Positions 41,481-51,421 of a stretch of 64,000 nucleotides of DNA are shown in pieces. This stretch comes from Isoetes taiwanensis (taxonomy: Eukaryota; Streptophyta; Lycopodiopsida; Isoetales; Isoetaceae): the NCBI GenBank assembly GCA_021234155.1, contig JAJEKV010000035.1, forward strand, positions 4,604,224 through 4,668,223, given 5' to 3'. The notes under the pieces are model-generated. The model was not told where the DNA came from, searched no databases, and saw nothing but the letters and a program-made list of their open reading frames with translations. Numbering within the stretch: position 1 is the first letter of the stretch; each line of letters begins with the position of its first letter. The position numbers were made by a program, and so were the translations under genes.

Positions 41481-43265
41481 AATATATTATGAATGATCCT
41501 AAATAGGAAAAAATGACTTGTTTGAACAAATTTAGGGTGCTTATTTCTAAGCGGATTTTAGGGTGACAGTGATCCAACCCGGGTTTCCTATTTTTTCGTT
41601 TTTGGGTTGCCCCTAGGGGGGCAAACCCTTGTTTGGATGGGGTTGTGGCATATCCTGAGTATATGCTGGAATATACTCAGAATATCTTGATGACTGCTCC
41701 AAACTGATTGTACCCTATAAACTCTCGGTCGTTTGCGTTCTAAATCTAGGATGGTCCAACCGGTTAACCGGCATGGCAGACAGAAGCTGGCTCAGGCTGT
41801 AGCTTCAGCTTCTTCCTTGGTCTTTAACTGCACAAAGGCCGCCTGCACTCCTGGGTTCTGGGTTCTTGTCGGACTTCTAGGAATTTTTTGCAAACCTGTT
41901 TTCGAGCAGGGGCAGCGACCAGGGCAGAAATCCGCTCTCCTCCAAATGGCCACGGCCTGGCAGATCAGCCCTGATTCGACATGGCAGATAACCATTAGCA
42001 GCAAATCAGCCAATCCCTCCTTCTTTTGATTTTCCAGGTCCAGTCTTCATACAAATGGGGTTTTCTGGCAAAGAATAGACCTAGCTTGGCATGATTAGGC
42101 TCGATTCTACTCCTTCCTCGTCTCTATTTTGTTCTTTGCAGGTTAAGCTTCAAGCCCAAGGGGGTTTTCTGCGGAGAACAGGCCGAAATCGTAACTGGCT
42201 TAGGGTAAGATCTGGGTTTTTCGCAGGCTCAATCTTCCAAGCATAGGCAATTTCCTGACAAAGATCCAACAAATCCGAGCACTGGGCAAAGTCCTTTCTA
42301 ACTTCTTCCTTATTTTTGTGTTTTTGTTTTGTTTACAGGTTAAAATTTCAAATTATGTCAGTTGTTTGCACAGCTCTTGGATTCGGATTCGGAGGTTCAG
42401 GATGTAGCCATGGCGGATTTACAGCAAAAAACAGGGTTCAAACACAAGAACATATCCCCTTTTTTTTTTCTCTAATTCTTTTCATTCCATTTACATCCTT
42501 GTTACAGCTTAATGCTCTCACAGATTCAACAAGATACGATTTCTCTATGCTATATTTGAATTTAATTTGCTTTTAATTCTCAGATGCATCATAGTGCTAT
42601 TATTATTAGACTCCCGATTGATATTTCATAGCAAGTATTCCAATGACCCAGAGACTACACAGAGAATTTCCTTCCAGGTGAACCCCTGTTAGAGACTGGC
42701 TTCCAAAACAAACAGACAGGATTTTTTAATGGGATTTCCTCACCACAGACATAAACAAAAATTATTCACTCTCACAAATTATCATATAATCTGAAACAAA
42801 AGGCATCATGCATAAGCATTGATGGACCAGATCCATACCATTATCCTCAAGCAAGCAGCAGAGAGCAGACGAACAGGCACGAAAAAGGGTAGTTTTTCCA
42901 TTCCAACCAATTCATCTTTATACAATATTAGTTCAATCTTGACCGTCGATAAAATAAATCTAAATCATCCAAAAACTGCTTCAAACCTGCTGTGGGCTGT
43001 GTGGAAACTGGCTAACCGGAACAAGATATGGCAGATAATACTCCACTCAGTTGGATTTCCTTAGTGCATGTAGTTGCCGAGGAGCCAAAAATATGGATAA
43101 CGGAAGTGCCGATTAGTCATGATAGTGAAAATACACGGCCGAAATCATTCAAGGGAGATCTAGAAAAGTGATTCGTGTTAATGCCGAGCTGAGTAGTGTA
43201 GATCTGGAGATGCAACTGCAGGCAAACAATATGCCCGACCGAAAGAGGTCTAGGGTTTTGCAGCT

Positions 43266-43685
43266 ATGGTAGCGGACAAATACGACGACATTGCGCCTCT
43301 CACAGATATGGACGACTTCCGTGCTATGGGGCTTAAAGAAACGGGTATGAATGTTGCCCTTATCCAAAACCTTTCTAAATCTCATTCTTCCTCAGGTTTA
43401 GACAGAAGAACACCCCTCATTGCAATTTCTCCGTTGAAAAATCTTTCTATTCCAAGATCAAATGAAACAATGCATATTCCCTCTTCTGCTAGTTCATCCA
43501 AATTGCCAAAAATTTCTACTGCTAGTGTCTCATCTTCTGTACAACATAAAGAATCTAGTCTAGAGTCTTCTTCTCCTCATCAATTCATTTTGATGTTAGG
43601 AATAATCCAAGCAAGAACAAAACCCCCAACATTAGGCTTGCTACGCTACCCCCTTCTGATTGTATTTTCTATATTTCATCGATAA
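43266..43685 (+). CDS. Unknown ORF, possible captured exon
   Basis: 139 codons, MVADKYDDIAPLTDMDDFRA..., Ser-rich middle (SASSSKLPKISTASVSSS) and a hydrophobic C-terminal end. The N-terminal half looks like genuine protein, the C-terminal part may run into an intron. No family recognised. It lies inside the gene-fragment insertion. Confidence 0.3.
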   Translation: MVADKYDDIAPLTDMDDFRAMGLKETGMNVALIQNLSKSHSSSGLDRRTPLIAISPLKNLSIPRSNETMHIPSSASSSKLPKISTASVSSSVQHKESSLESSSPHQFILMLGIIQARTKPPTLGLLRYPLLIVFSIFHR

Positions 43686-43902
43686 CAAACTTGGCTAAAA
43701 CAACCTTACAGGTAGTCAGGATCAATTTCTTCACAGGATGCAGGTGATGGTTTTTTTTTATGGAATGACTTGGGCCTTATGTTAATTAGTATCATAATGT
43801 AGACTTCAGATACATGTTAATGTTATATTTGCCTTCTAAACTTGTATATATTGGTGATCTGATACAGATTTTCTATTGCTTGTGTGAGCATATGCATTTC
43901 CA

Positions 43903-44157
43903 ATGATAGCAATTTCTGTAGTCGCTCTTCGATATGCACATCAAGTACAACATCCTCTCACAAAAGCAATGGCTCTTGTACTCTCTCTGGCATCAACAAC
44001 ATCAGTCATTGCCCTCTTCATCTCAACCTTGGCCAACTTAGTGTTTTGGGGTACACTATTTCCAAATGATTTGGCAATTGCGATAACTAGCAGGAAACAG
44101 AAGATCAAAATTCTTCATAAAAAGGCAGATCTGAAAAATAACGAGACTAGGCGTTGA
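43903..44157 (+). CDS. Unknown membrane-protein exon
   Basis: Begins MIAISVVALRYAHQVQHPLT and holds two hydrophobic segments (KAMALVLSLASTTSVIALF and STLANLVFWGTLF), ending in a basic tail. It ends at TGA 44155. It could be a last exon of a captured membrane-protein gene. No family recognised. Confidence 0.3.
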   Translation: MIAISVVALRYAHQVQHPLTKAMALVLSLASTTSVIALFISTLANLVFWGTLFPNDLAIAITSRKQKIKILHKKADLKNNETRR

Positions 44158-44489
44158 AGTACCGTGGTTGCTTTAGAAGCAGAAAGGTTCCCATCAAGTG
44201 GAATACAAATTACAAAGAAAACTCCTTGAGTTTGTACATATAGACTATCTTGAGTCTGTAACATATGCATATGGTTTTGCCTAAAACTGGATAGCCCGGC
44301 ATTGACGGGCCGACGCCTGCATGCGTCATAATTGTTTCATTTTTTTGTGGTGTAGCCATTTGGACTTAGCTTTTTCAAGGACTCGGTATTATTTTTATCA
44401 CAGTACATATAAAATTATTGCCTGGATTCTCCGGCATCCAAAAGTTAAAAAAAGGGAAAGCCCTGTGCTTACGTGTTCGATAGATGTCG

Positions 44490-44816
44490 TGGGAAGCATG
44501 ACATCGCTCATACAGTTGCGGCTCCAAGTGAATGAAATAACAGGTCCAATCCCTGCTGGTTTACACAATGTTGTTACTATGGCCTGAACCTGAACGACAA
44601 TCAATTAACTGGTACTATTCCCCCTGGCTTGTCAAGTTTGCCTTTGAAAGTATTTGCAGTGGATGATAATAGACTAATAGGCCCCATTCCAGTTTTTGAT
44701 CCTTCTGTAAATTTCAAATATGTCCACAATAGTTTTTGTGATGCTGTTCCTGGACGTAGCTGCAGCCCAGATGTTATGGCCTTGTCATTCATTGGGGTTG
44801 TGGGCTTTCCGTCCAT
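44490..44816 (+). pseudogene. Leucine-rich-repeat receptor fragment
   Basis: Plus strand, two frames: LIQLRLQVNEITGPIPAGLH (44505-44570), then LNDNQLTGTIPPGLSSLPLK and VFAVDDNRLIGPIPVFDPSV (44590-44705), then NSFCDAVPGRSCSPDVMAL. These are plant-type 24-residue LRRs (LxxNxLtGxIPxxL) with the N-x-LC-PG cap that follows the repeats in LRR receptor proteins and kinases. No kinase domain follows. It is truncated and frameshifted (about 44586), consistent with capture by a mobile element. Confidence 0.75.
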
Positions 44817-44963
44817 TATCATGTCTCCAAGTTCAAACCATTAATAAGCCCCGACACATCAAATGACCCAACAAGAACCATGAAACAAAAGGAGAACAAG
44901 AAACATGAAAACACACTCTCTAGCCACCGGAGGGCAACCCTCCGTGCGCAGCACCTTGTTTTT

Positions 44964-46613
44964 AGTGTACAAATAATTCCCGGTTTAGTGATTTTCAACG
45001 TGCAAAAACCCGGTTACTTTGCATTTTCTCGTCTCTCTAGACGACCAAAAGTAACAAATTGTAGACGAAGACATTACAGCCAAACAAAAAAAATAAAAAT
45101 TCGGACGACTTTATTGATGGGGATTTGTTTGCTTACTGGAGGTTGGGGACTGGGTCAGATATAATGCACATATTTCAAAATTGATTTTAAACAATACACC
45201 TCCCTGATGCTTGCTCCCAATTCTTTCCTTGCATACTAGCCCAAACCCTCTAGCCACAACCACAGTTACTCACCCTCAAAGGAAGGATTGGAAATCCTCT
45301 GTTGCTTCCATGTATGGCAAAATTTCCCTCTTGCAAATTCCCCTATTTATCCAATGATGAGGAAATCTCCCTTCGGTGGAGGGAAAAAAAAGATGGTGTT
45401 GGTTTTTGTAGAATCCTAATTCCGAGAGCTCCGAAAAAGATTGCGGGCATTTTTGGTAATTTCGCAAATGGGAAGGCCATTTCAATAAATACCTTAAACT
45501 GTGGTTGTATTTCGTTGACCAGAGGCGTCTTCAGAATTAATCTAAATACCAAGGGCTTTTTGGTAATATACGTGTATTACAAGGGCATTTAGTTAGAGTC
45601 GTCTTCAGAATTAATCTAAATACCAAGGGCTTTTTGGTAATATACGTGTATTACAAGGGCATTTAGTTAGAGTCTATGTTTATCATCATCAAATGGCACA
45701 CTATATGGTGTTCCCTCCAAGAAAATACATGTTTAGATATAAATAACCACTCAAATCTTCATGACTTATGCTCTATTCACATGCATAAAAAGCAAAAAAC
45801 GCTGGCTGCAACAGAGCGTGACATTCTGGTGACATTCGGCACGTGGCTGCCGAATTTCATAGCAAAGATCGCAAAATTTTTAGCAAATCCGGCTATACCC
45901 ATCAAATAAACTACTTGCAGGTGGAAGAGAAATCGATTCTCACTGCCGACCCGGCCCACGCCCACCCTTTTCTCGCCGCTATTTTAGGAGCTCATGTGAA
46001 TCTTCCATTAGGGGTGTGTCAATTTTCAGCTACACCGATTGGCAGGGGCCCAACGAGGATTTGCCCTACTCCTCAAGCAATTGGCTATTCCCTCCAAGAA
46101 AATACGAAATGATGTTCTATTGCCCTACTCCTAAAGCAATTGGCTGGGGATGGCTATTCCCTCCAAGAAAATACGAAATGAAATGATGTTCTACTACATC
46201 TGTTCAAAAACTTTATTATTTCACACTTGTTAAAGTCATTCTCGGTTATAAAATTTAGTTATGACTCCTAGCTATTTTACACAAACCTAAAACCCTCCAT
46301 GCAAGTTATAATTTTGGTGTAAAGACCTATTAACTCTTATTAACTCTATGCTACTTTATGCATGCCGAAAGTTCTATTATAAGTTTTGAAGTTGTGCTAC
46401 AAAAAAGTTGCAAGCACGCACGACCAGGATGAGCATCATTTCAATAGTGCTTCTGAATTGTTTATGTGCAAAAGAGCACTACTCTATACCATTTCATTGA
46501 CAGCAGGCCTTTTTGAGAAACTAGACAATGAACCATTAATCCATCCAAAAGAATAAATAATCATGTTGGATCAACGGCTATAGAGAACTCCATAAATGAA
46601 AACAATAACAGTG
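44964..46613. other. Noncoding part of copy B with tandem duplications
   Basis: No gene. It contains a perfect 74-bp tandem duplication (45527-45600/45601-45674). A second, imperfect duplication of about 75 bp around TTGCCCTACTCC (46062 and 46121) also contains GCTATTCCCTCCAAGAAAATAC twice. Confidence 0.7.
45527..45674. repeat. Perfect 74-bp tandem duplication
   Basis: GTCTTCAGAATTAATCTAAA...TTAGTTAGAGTC occurs twice back to back without a mismatch. Copy A has one related unit (about 17415-17475). The duplication is therefore recent and specific to B. Confidence 0.95.
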
Positions 46614-46919
46614 CAAATGAAATCTTGTACAATTAAGATTCACCAACATGAATTTAAAGCTCCATACATCAAACCAAGAAATATTAAGAATGCAACACAT
46701 GCAACTACATGTGCTCTAGAAAAAAAGGGCAGAGATTCTGTTCAACCTTCCAGAAAAGAATTACACATGCAGGTAAGCAAATCAAGTTCCAAAACTGCCA
46801 AAATGCAGGCGAGAAATGGCGAGACAGACAGAGGCAGAAAAGGTGTTCATGTTGAAGTTCCAAAAACAACAAAATGCAGAGGCGCCCAACAAGTTAAAAA
46901 GACATTGAAATACTCGGGT

Positions 46920-47384
46920 TCAGGCTGGAGGAGGGCCCTGGTAGATATTGCAACTGTAAGGCCCAATAGTCAGCATTTCGGAGCCAAACTGCAGCAGACC
47001 AGAATCACGGAAGAATGGGAAGCCCAAAAGCATGTCATGGTGAGGAAGATCCATGACAGCAAAGTCCATGGTGCTCTTGTAGCCGCAGTCAAGCTCGAAC
47101 TCAAGATTGGGGAGCAGGGAGTCGCCACAGACTGAGTCAGACACATGGAATGGGGTCTCGATCTTGAACGGCTTGCATTTGAGGGTTGAAATCCCCAGCC
47201 TTTCCACCAGATCGCGAGTGACGAAGTTGTCCGAGTTGTTGCTCAAAGCTACTGTCACATTTTGCCCCTGAACCTTGCCCTTCACCCAAATCCCATAGTC
47301 ATTTTCTCCCGCATAAACCACAAAGCACCGCCGAACATCCACATCTTTTGGATCTGCCATGATTTCTGATGCATCTCTTCCCAT
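46920..47384 (-). CDS. Retropepsin-like single-exon ORF without catalytic DTG
   Basis: 154 codons without interruption, starting MGRDASEIMADPKDV. The pattern GIWVKGKVQGQNVTVALSNN, NFVTRDLVERLGIS, FELDCGYKSTMDFAVMDLPH and HDMLLGFPFF follows the retropepsin fold of gag-pol elements (ligand strand, NFISxxLxxxLGL helix, v.dL...D.ILGxxW). Where the active-site DTG/DSG should be (residues about 46-51) the sequence is LSNNSD, so no protease activity is expected. An intact frame with a lost active site fits a domesticated retroelement protein or a short conserved relic. The 3' side borders the end of copy B. TATA-like or regulatory sequence upstream (47385-47500) is not evident. Confidence 0.5.
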   Translation of the reverse strand: MGRDASEIMADPKDVDVRRCFVVYAGENDYGIWVKGKVQGQNVTVALSNNSDNFVTRDLVERLGISTLKCKPFKIETPFHVSDSVCGDSLLPNLEFELDCGYKSTMDFAVMDLPHHDMLLGFPFFRDSGLLQFGSEMLTIGPYSCNIYQGPPPA

Positions 47385-47729
47385 TTTCTCCTCCTTTCTG
47401 CTACAGCTTTTCTCTTTCTATTCCTGAACAACGGTTAGCTCTTGAGCCCGTTGCCAGATTTCAGTTATAGTAACGCCACGTGGACAGATGAACGGTCTTG
47501 ATCGAGCATCACTTCACACATCTGGAGATACAGGTTCCTTTGCTATTTCTAGAGAACAAGAGTTCTGGTGTTTTTGCTTCAACCTTGCTCGATTAGATTT
47601 GACCATCGATCCAGGTTGTGGAAGCTTGAGCCCTGCTTGACCCCATTTCCCCCTAGTAAAACAGTCCAATGAAAGTGGTCTAAACATGCCTATCATTGGT
47701 GACATATTTATGAAAAAAATATTTGACTC
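47385..47729. other. Intergenic between divergent frames
   Basis: About 345 bp between the minus-strand retropepsin-like ORF and the plus-strand DIRS-like remnant. GATTCTTTTACC occurs twice in succession near 47732-47760. No feature is supported. Confidence 0.4.
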
Positions 47730-49034
47730 TTGATTCTTTTACCCCATGATTCTTTTACCTATGATTGGCATCTCTTTAACAATTTTTGTTTTCCTCCACC
47801 ATCCTTAGTTCCCCGTTTTACACCATGCGGCCGGTGTCATGCTCGTATTACTTTGGTGGTTCTTCATTGGCCCTCTGCACTATATGGTGGCCCCTGCTCT
47901 GGACGGGATCGGCATGGGCGTCCTTTATTAGGGATTTTATGTTTTTTGATGCATTTTCGTTGGCTTTATTGCCCCATATATCGGCGCCCTTTGCGGGGTG
48001 TCGGCATCATGTGGCTCTTTATATTTTTCGTTGTCAATTTAATTAAATTTAACATGGTTTTATGTTTTTTTGTGGCAGCTACCTCTCGCTTACTTACTTC
48101 CCAGGAGGTCCCCTTGTTCCTCTCTACTTTACCTTTGGTGTTTTCCTCCCGCGCCCTATCCACCCTCACGGCTTACATAGCTATGTTCCGCCGCTTTATT
48201 GCTTGGTGCCGTATACATGATGTTTCCTATTCCCTGCTTCCCCATTCATCGTCGCAGCCTTTTTCGCCTCTCTTCATCATCTTGATATGTCGCCCTCGTC
48301 CATTACTTCGGCCTCAGCAGCAATATTTTTTTTCATCAAATTTTCAACCTTCCCTCCCCCGCGGTTTTACCTTTACCGTCCTTGGCTCATCAGTCTACCT
48401 CCCGTCGGGCCCGCCCCCTCCGCACCTTTCTTCCCCTCCTTCTTCAGCATGTACGCTCTATTGTTCTCCATTTCGCGCATCCCACGGCCCCATCCCCTCT
48501 TTGGCTCGCGTTGCCCTCATCGTGCTTTCCTTTGCAGCTTTTTTGCGCATCTCCGAGGCCCTTGCACTCAATTGGCGCGATCTCTCATTTTCCTTGTCTC
48601 ATGTTGATATTCTTATACGCCATTCCAAACGAGACCAACTTGCCCGCGGTCATACGATTACTTTAGCTCGTTTGCCGTCACTCGCATGCCCCGTAACTAT
48701 TCTCCAGCGTCTGATTTCCACGGGTTCTTATCATCTCCTAGACCCTCCGTCAGGCGGCCCTCTTTTTCGCACCTCTCCCTCCTCTCTGCGCCCCTTATTC
48801 TATTCGACTGCCCGCTTATGGTGGAGGAATTGTCTTCTCGCTATCGGCTTGGATCCATTCCAATATGGTACACATTCTGCTCGTCGCAGTGGGGCCTTGG
48901 CAGCTGCGGCTGGGGGAGTTCCACATGATGTTGCTCGCGCTCACAGTTGCTGGGACTCCTCTTCTTCTCACTCTCGCTACGTGCTTCGTGACCCAACTCA
49001 ACACTTGGAGGTTTCGCGGTGGCTGGGCTTATAG
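47730..49034 (+). pseudogene. DIRS/Ngaro-type RNase H end plus tyrosine recombinase
   Basis: 434 open codons. The first part (YDWHLFNNFCF, then RITLVVLHWPSA with WWP in a neighbouring frame) resembles the RNase H tail of DIRS/Ngaro retroelements. The tyrosine recombinase starts about 48080: SRALSTLTAYIAMFRRFIAW is the SAM-like core-binding domain, then a frame change (about 48260-48500) carrying DMSPSSITSASAAI. The catalytic domain is in frame: R273 (FAAFLRISEALALNW), K300 (IRHSKRDQLARGH), H382 and R385 (GTHSARRSGALAAAAGG), W in SCWDSSSSH, Y in SRYVL. All five catalytic classes (R-K-HxxR-W/H-Y) are present. Such elements integrate by recombinase rather than DDE integrase. The RT is missing and the N-terminal half is frameshifted, so this copy is dead. 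Crypton is an alternative for the recombinase alone, but the RNase H-like prefix favours DIRS/Ngaro. Confidence 0.75.
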
Positions 49035-49058
49035 TTCAGGAAGTTCTCTGGTAGTCGG

Positions 49059-49190
49059 CCGGTTTTGTGTTGCGAGTTCCTTCCCAGAATCGCATCGATC
49101 CAAGCCCTCGGATCGTCATTCTGGGCATCGGCCAGTTTTGTGTCTCTTGCGAGTCCCTTCCCAGAATGCCCAGCAATGCTGGGCACCGTA
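49059..49190 (+). repeat. Short direct/inverted repeats downstream of the recombinase
   Basis: CGGCC(G/A)GTTTTGTGT...GCGAGT(T/C)CCTTCCCAGAAT occurs at about 49059 and 49129. CCCAGAAT and ATTCTGGG are inverted between them, and TGCCCAGCAATGCTGGGCA (49168-49186) is a palindrome. Position behind the recombinase suits the split/terminal repeats of DIRS/Ngaro elements. Confidence 0.6.
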
Positions 49191-49294
49191 CTAGTTCCTA
49201 TATAATGTTTCAGATTAGATAACATTTCGGAGAAACTTACCTCGTATAGACTTTTCTTTGTATACAAGAATGGCCCTGCGACTTGAATTTTCGG

Positions 49295-50311
49295 TGAGGA
49301 AGGCTGGATGACGCGTGGAGGCATGGATGCGTGGCCTACTCGCTGGAATTCAAGCCGCATGGCCATCTGTGCAACATGAAGTCACAGGGGTCCTAGATCT
49401 AGGGCCAGGTGTTGGGCATCCAACGGCCGTAAAAAGAATCGCAGGTGTAATTGCATAATGTGAGGCAAAATGGCAAGGGCAACATTCTTGAAAAGAATTG
49501 CTGCCATGTGGTGTGGTGCCATTGATCACGTAGGCTGGATGTATGGGCCCCTTGACTTTACGTTTAGGGTTTTAAAGACAAATAGATAAATAGATAGTAT
49601 TTTTATGTCATGCCACAAGCCTAGATAGTAGTTTTAAAGCAACACGCTTAGTTTTGTCAAACTTCTATCCCATTGACAAGTGTCCTTGAGAAAGGAGGTT
49701 GAGCTCAAGTAGATGGAGCCGGCCCCATGTCTGGTGGTACAAAAGGATTGTACTAGATTGTCTAGCATAGAAATTATCTTCCTACGATGAACTTGAGGCA
49801 CGATGAGGAAGGCTGGATGCCGAGTGGAAGCGCGGAGGTCTGCCTGACTCGCCGGAATTCAAGCCGCATGGCCATCTGTGCAACATGAAGTCAATGGGGG
49901 CCTGTCTAGGGCCACATATTGGGTATCCAACGGCCGTAAAAAGGAATCGCAGGTGCAATTGCAGAATGTGAGGCAAAGTGGCAAGGGCAACATTCTTGAA
50001 AAGAATTGCTGTCACGTGGCGAAGCACCATTGACTGCGCAAGCTAGATCTAGGGCCCCCCCTGACTTTACGTTTAGGGTTTTAGAGACAAATAGATAGAT
50101 AGATAGTATTTTTATGTCATGCCACAAGCCTAGATAGTATTTTTAAAGCAACACGCTTAGTTTCGTCAAACTCCTATCCCATTGACGTGTGTCTCTGAGA
50201 AAGGAGGTTGAGCTCAAGTAGATGGAGGCGGCCCCATGGTGGTACAAAGGATTGTACTAGATTGTCTCGCATAGAAATCATCTTCCTAGGATGAACTTGA
50301 GGTAGGATGAT
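49295..50311. repeat. 509-bp tandem duplication
   Basis: Units 49295-49803 and 49804-50311 both run from TGAGGAAGGCTGGATG through CATCCAACGGCCGTAAAAA, TTTACGTTTAGGGTTTT and AAAGGAGGTTGAGCTCAAGT to GATGAACTTGAGG. There are scattered substitutions and small indels, so it is moderately old. No coding frame is shared. Confidence 0.9.
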
Positions 50312-50767
50312 GTAGTGTGAGTGAAATCACAAGCATCTATAGGTGGGCTAAGCTTTCTCGAAAGCTCTGCTTGTCATGTTCAAGGTGCATGAATACCTTT
50401 TCAAGCTTGGCGGTTTGCAAACAAGGTTGACTAAGGAGCACCTTTAAGATAGGAAAAGCAAGGGCCAAGCATGAACCTGGGCCGATGAGAAAGCTAACAC
50501 ATCACGGAATCGACAAGATGTAGTTGACAAATATCAAATGCAATTGAAGTTGTCTTTGTCGGGGAGTGACAAGTAGAAAAGGGAAGGAAAAAACTCACGG
50601 ACAAGGGCAATGAAAACGTGGACATCATATCCGTAGCCGGCGGCCACACATTAAGTACAATACTATGTACTGGCCTTTGACAAACCCATGTATAGATTTG
50701 CATTATTTATAAAGGGTCCAAGAGTCAGAAATGAGCTGCAACAAAGCGCTTTTAGTTTGATGCAGAG
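50312..50767 (+). other. Upstream region of the 50.8-kb gene
   Basis: No ORF. GTACAATACTATGTACT (about 50654-50670) is a near palindrome and CATTATTTATAAAGG (50701-50715) is a TATA-like site about 55 bp before the ATG at 50768, which could be the core promoter. Confidence 0.4.
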
Positions 50768-51421
50768 ATGGGTCTGGACATGAAGGTATTGTACTGTAGT
50801 CTTAAGAGGAGAAGTCCCGTTGATCTGAGTGCTAGAATCTGCCCCATGGCTTCTAATTCTAGCCTGCTGATAAACGGGTCTGAAATCCGCCCTCCAGAAT
50901 GCGCCACTATTCCATTCCGGCTGGATCAGACGGATTCTGGATCTCAAATACTCACTTACATTGCAACAGACCATATTCGTGCCTCGGGCTCTTTCCGGCT
51001 GGAAATCCGTTGCCAGAAAAAGATTCTGATGGATGTTGCGATTCTGCGCAGATCTGCGCCAAAGGGGTGGAGCTTGGAGTGCCAAGAGGGGCTTGTGAGA
51101 AGTTCGGGGGTTGAGGTATGCATTGTGGGGAATTTTGATGGCGCATGTTTGATTCTTACTTCTCCAGCTGAGAAGAAAAGTGTTTTAAGGACCGAAGAAG
51201 GTTTGGATGTTATTGTTGAGGATGATGAAGAGGAGGATGAGCATCCGCCGCGGTTTTGCTGGACTCCGAACACGCAATTGTTTCGGTCCTTTAGCACCAC
51301 CACCACCACCACCAGCACCACCACCAACACAAGCTCCAAAAAAGCCCCACTTTTGAGAAGCCTCTCTATGTCCAAACGTCCTCTCAGATTGCCTTTTCGC
51401 TCTAGGCGTCTCTCCATATGA
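50768..51421 (+). CDS. Plant-specific conserved protein (At1g19400-like family, tentative)
   Basis: 217 codons, intact, single exon, the only frame in the window that looks like an ordinary host gene. N-terminal VLYCSLKRRSPVDLS and RICPMASNSSLLINGSEI, then a middle beta-rich part ILTYIATDHIRASGSFRLEI, GWSLECQEGLVRSSGVEVCI and VGNFDGACLILTSPAEKK. From memory this order (YCSLxxRSP, ICPxASxxSxLxxGxEI, Y(V/I)xTDxxRxxG, E-V-x-V(A)G-x-x-G-x-x-x-LT) resembles a plant family misannotated as erythronate-4-phosphate dehydrogenase-like; its function is unknown and no dehydrogenase motif is visible. The C-terminal part is acidic (EDDEEEDE), then a Thr-rich run from an ACC repeat, then a basic Ser/Arg tail (RPLRLPFRSRRLS) with nuclear or phosphorylation-site character. 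No signal peptide or membrane segment. Start choice: an upstream in-frame ATG is absent. Confidence 0.75.
   Translation: MGLDMKVLYCSLKRRSPVDLSARICPMASNSSLLINGSEIRPPECATIPFRLDQTDSGSQILTYIATDHIRASGSFRLEIRCQKKILMDVAILRRSAPKGWSLECQEGLVRSSGVEVCIVGNFDGACLILTSPAEKKSVLRTEEGLDVIVEDDEEEDEHPPRFCWTPNTQLFRSFSTTTTTTSTTTNTSSKKAPLLRSLSMSKRPLRLPFRSRRLSI

Larger units (their letters stand above)
41604..44957 (+). mobile_element. 3.35-kb insertion carrying gene fragments, type unresolved
   Basis: Compared with copy A, extra sequence starts GGGTTGCCCCTAGG and ends GCGCAGCACCTT, between two GTTTTT hexamers (41598-41603, 44958-44963) that could be a target duplication. Near the right end CGGAGGG-caa-CCCTCCG (44930-44946) is a perfect 7-bp-stem hairpin, and GGGTTGCCC/GGGCAACCC occur at both ends at unequal depth. 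It carries LRR exon pieces and several unknown frames with intron-like sequence between. A gene-capturing transposon is likely. A Helitron was considered because of the terminal hairpin, but no CTRR end is seen. Confidence 0.5.
40913..46676 (+). repeat. Segmental duplication, copy B
   Basis: Colinear with 15990-18770 plus 37491-37553. It contains a 3.35-kb insertion (41604-44957) missing from A, and keeps the empty target of the 18.7-kb transposon at 46614-46617. Confidence 0.85.

Noticed and set aside
41733-42029. 98-codon ORF in the 3.35-kb insertion
   Set aside because: Composition and lack of any domain suggest chance; flanking sequence looks intronic or noncoding.
41604-44957. Helitron identity of the insertion
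   Set aside because: A terminal hairpin exists but no CTRR 3' end or A/T target was found, and a possible 6-bp duplication argues against it.
46596-47135. 179-codon plus-strand ORF
   Set aside because: It overlaps the minus-strand retropepsin-like ORF and has no protein-like pattern of its own; the start lies in duplicated noncoding sequence.
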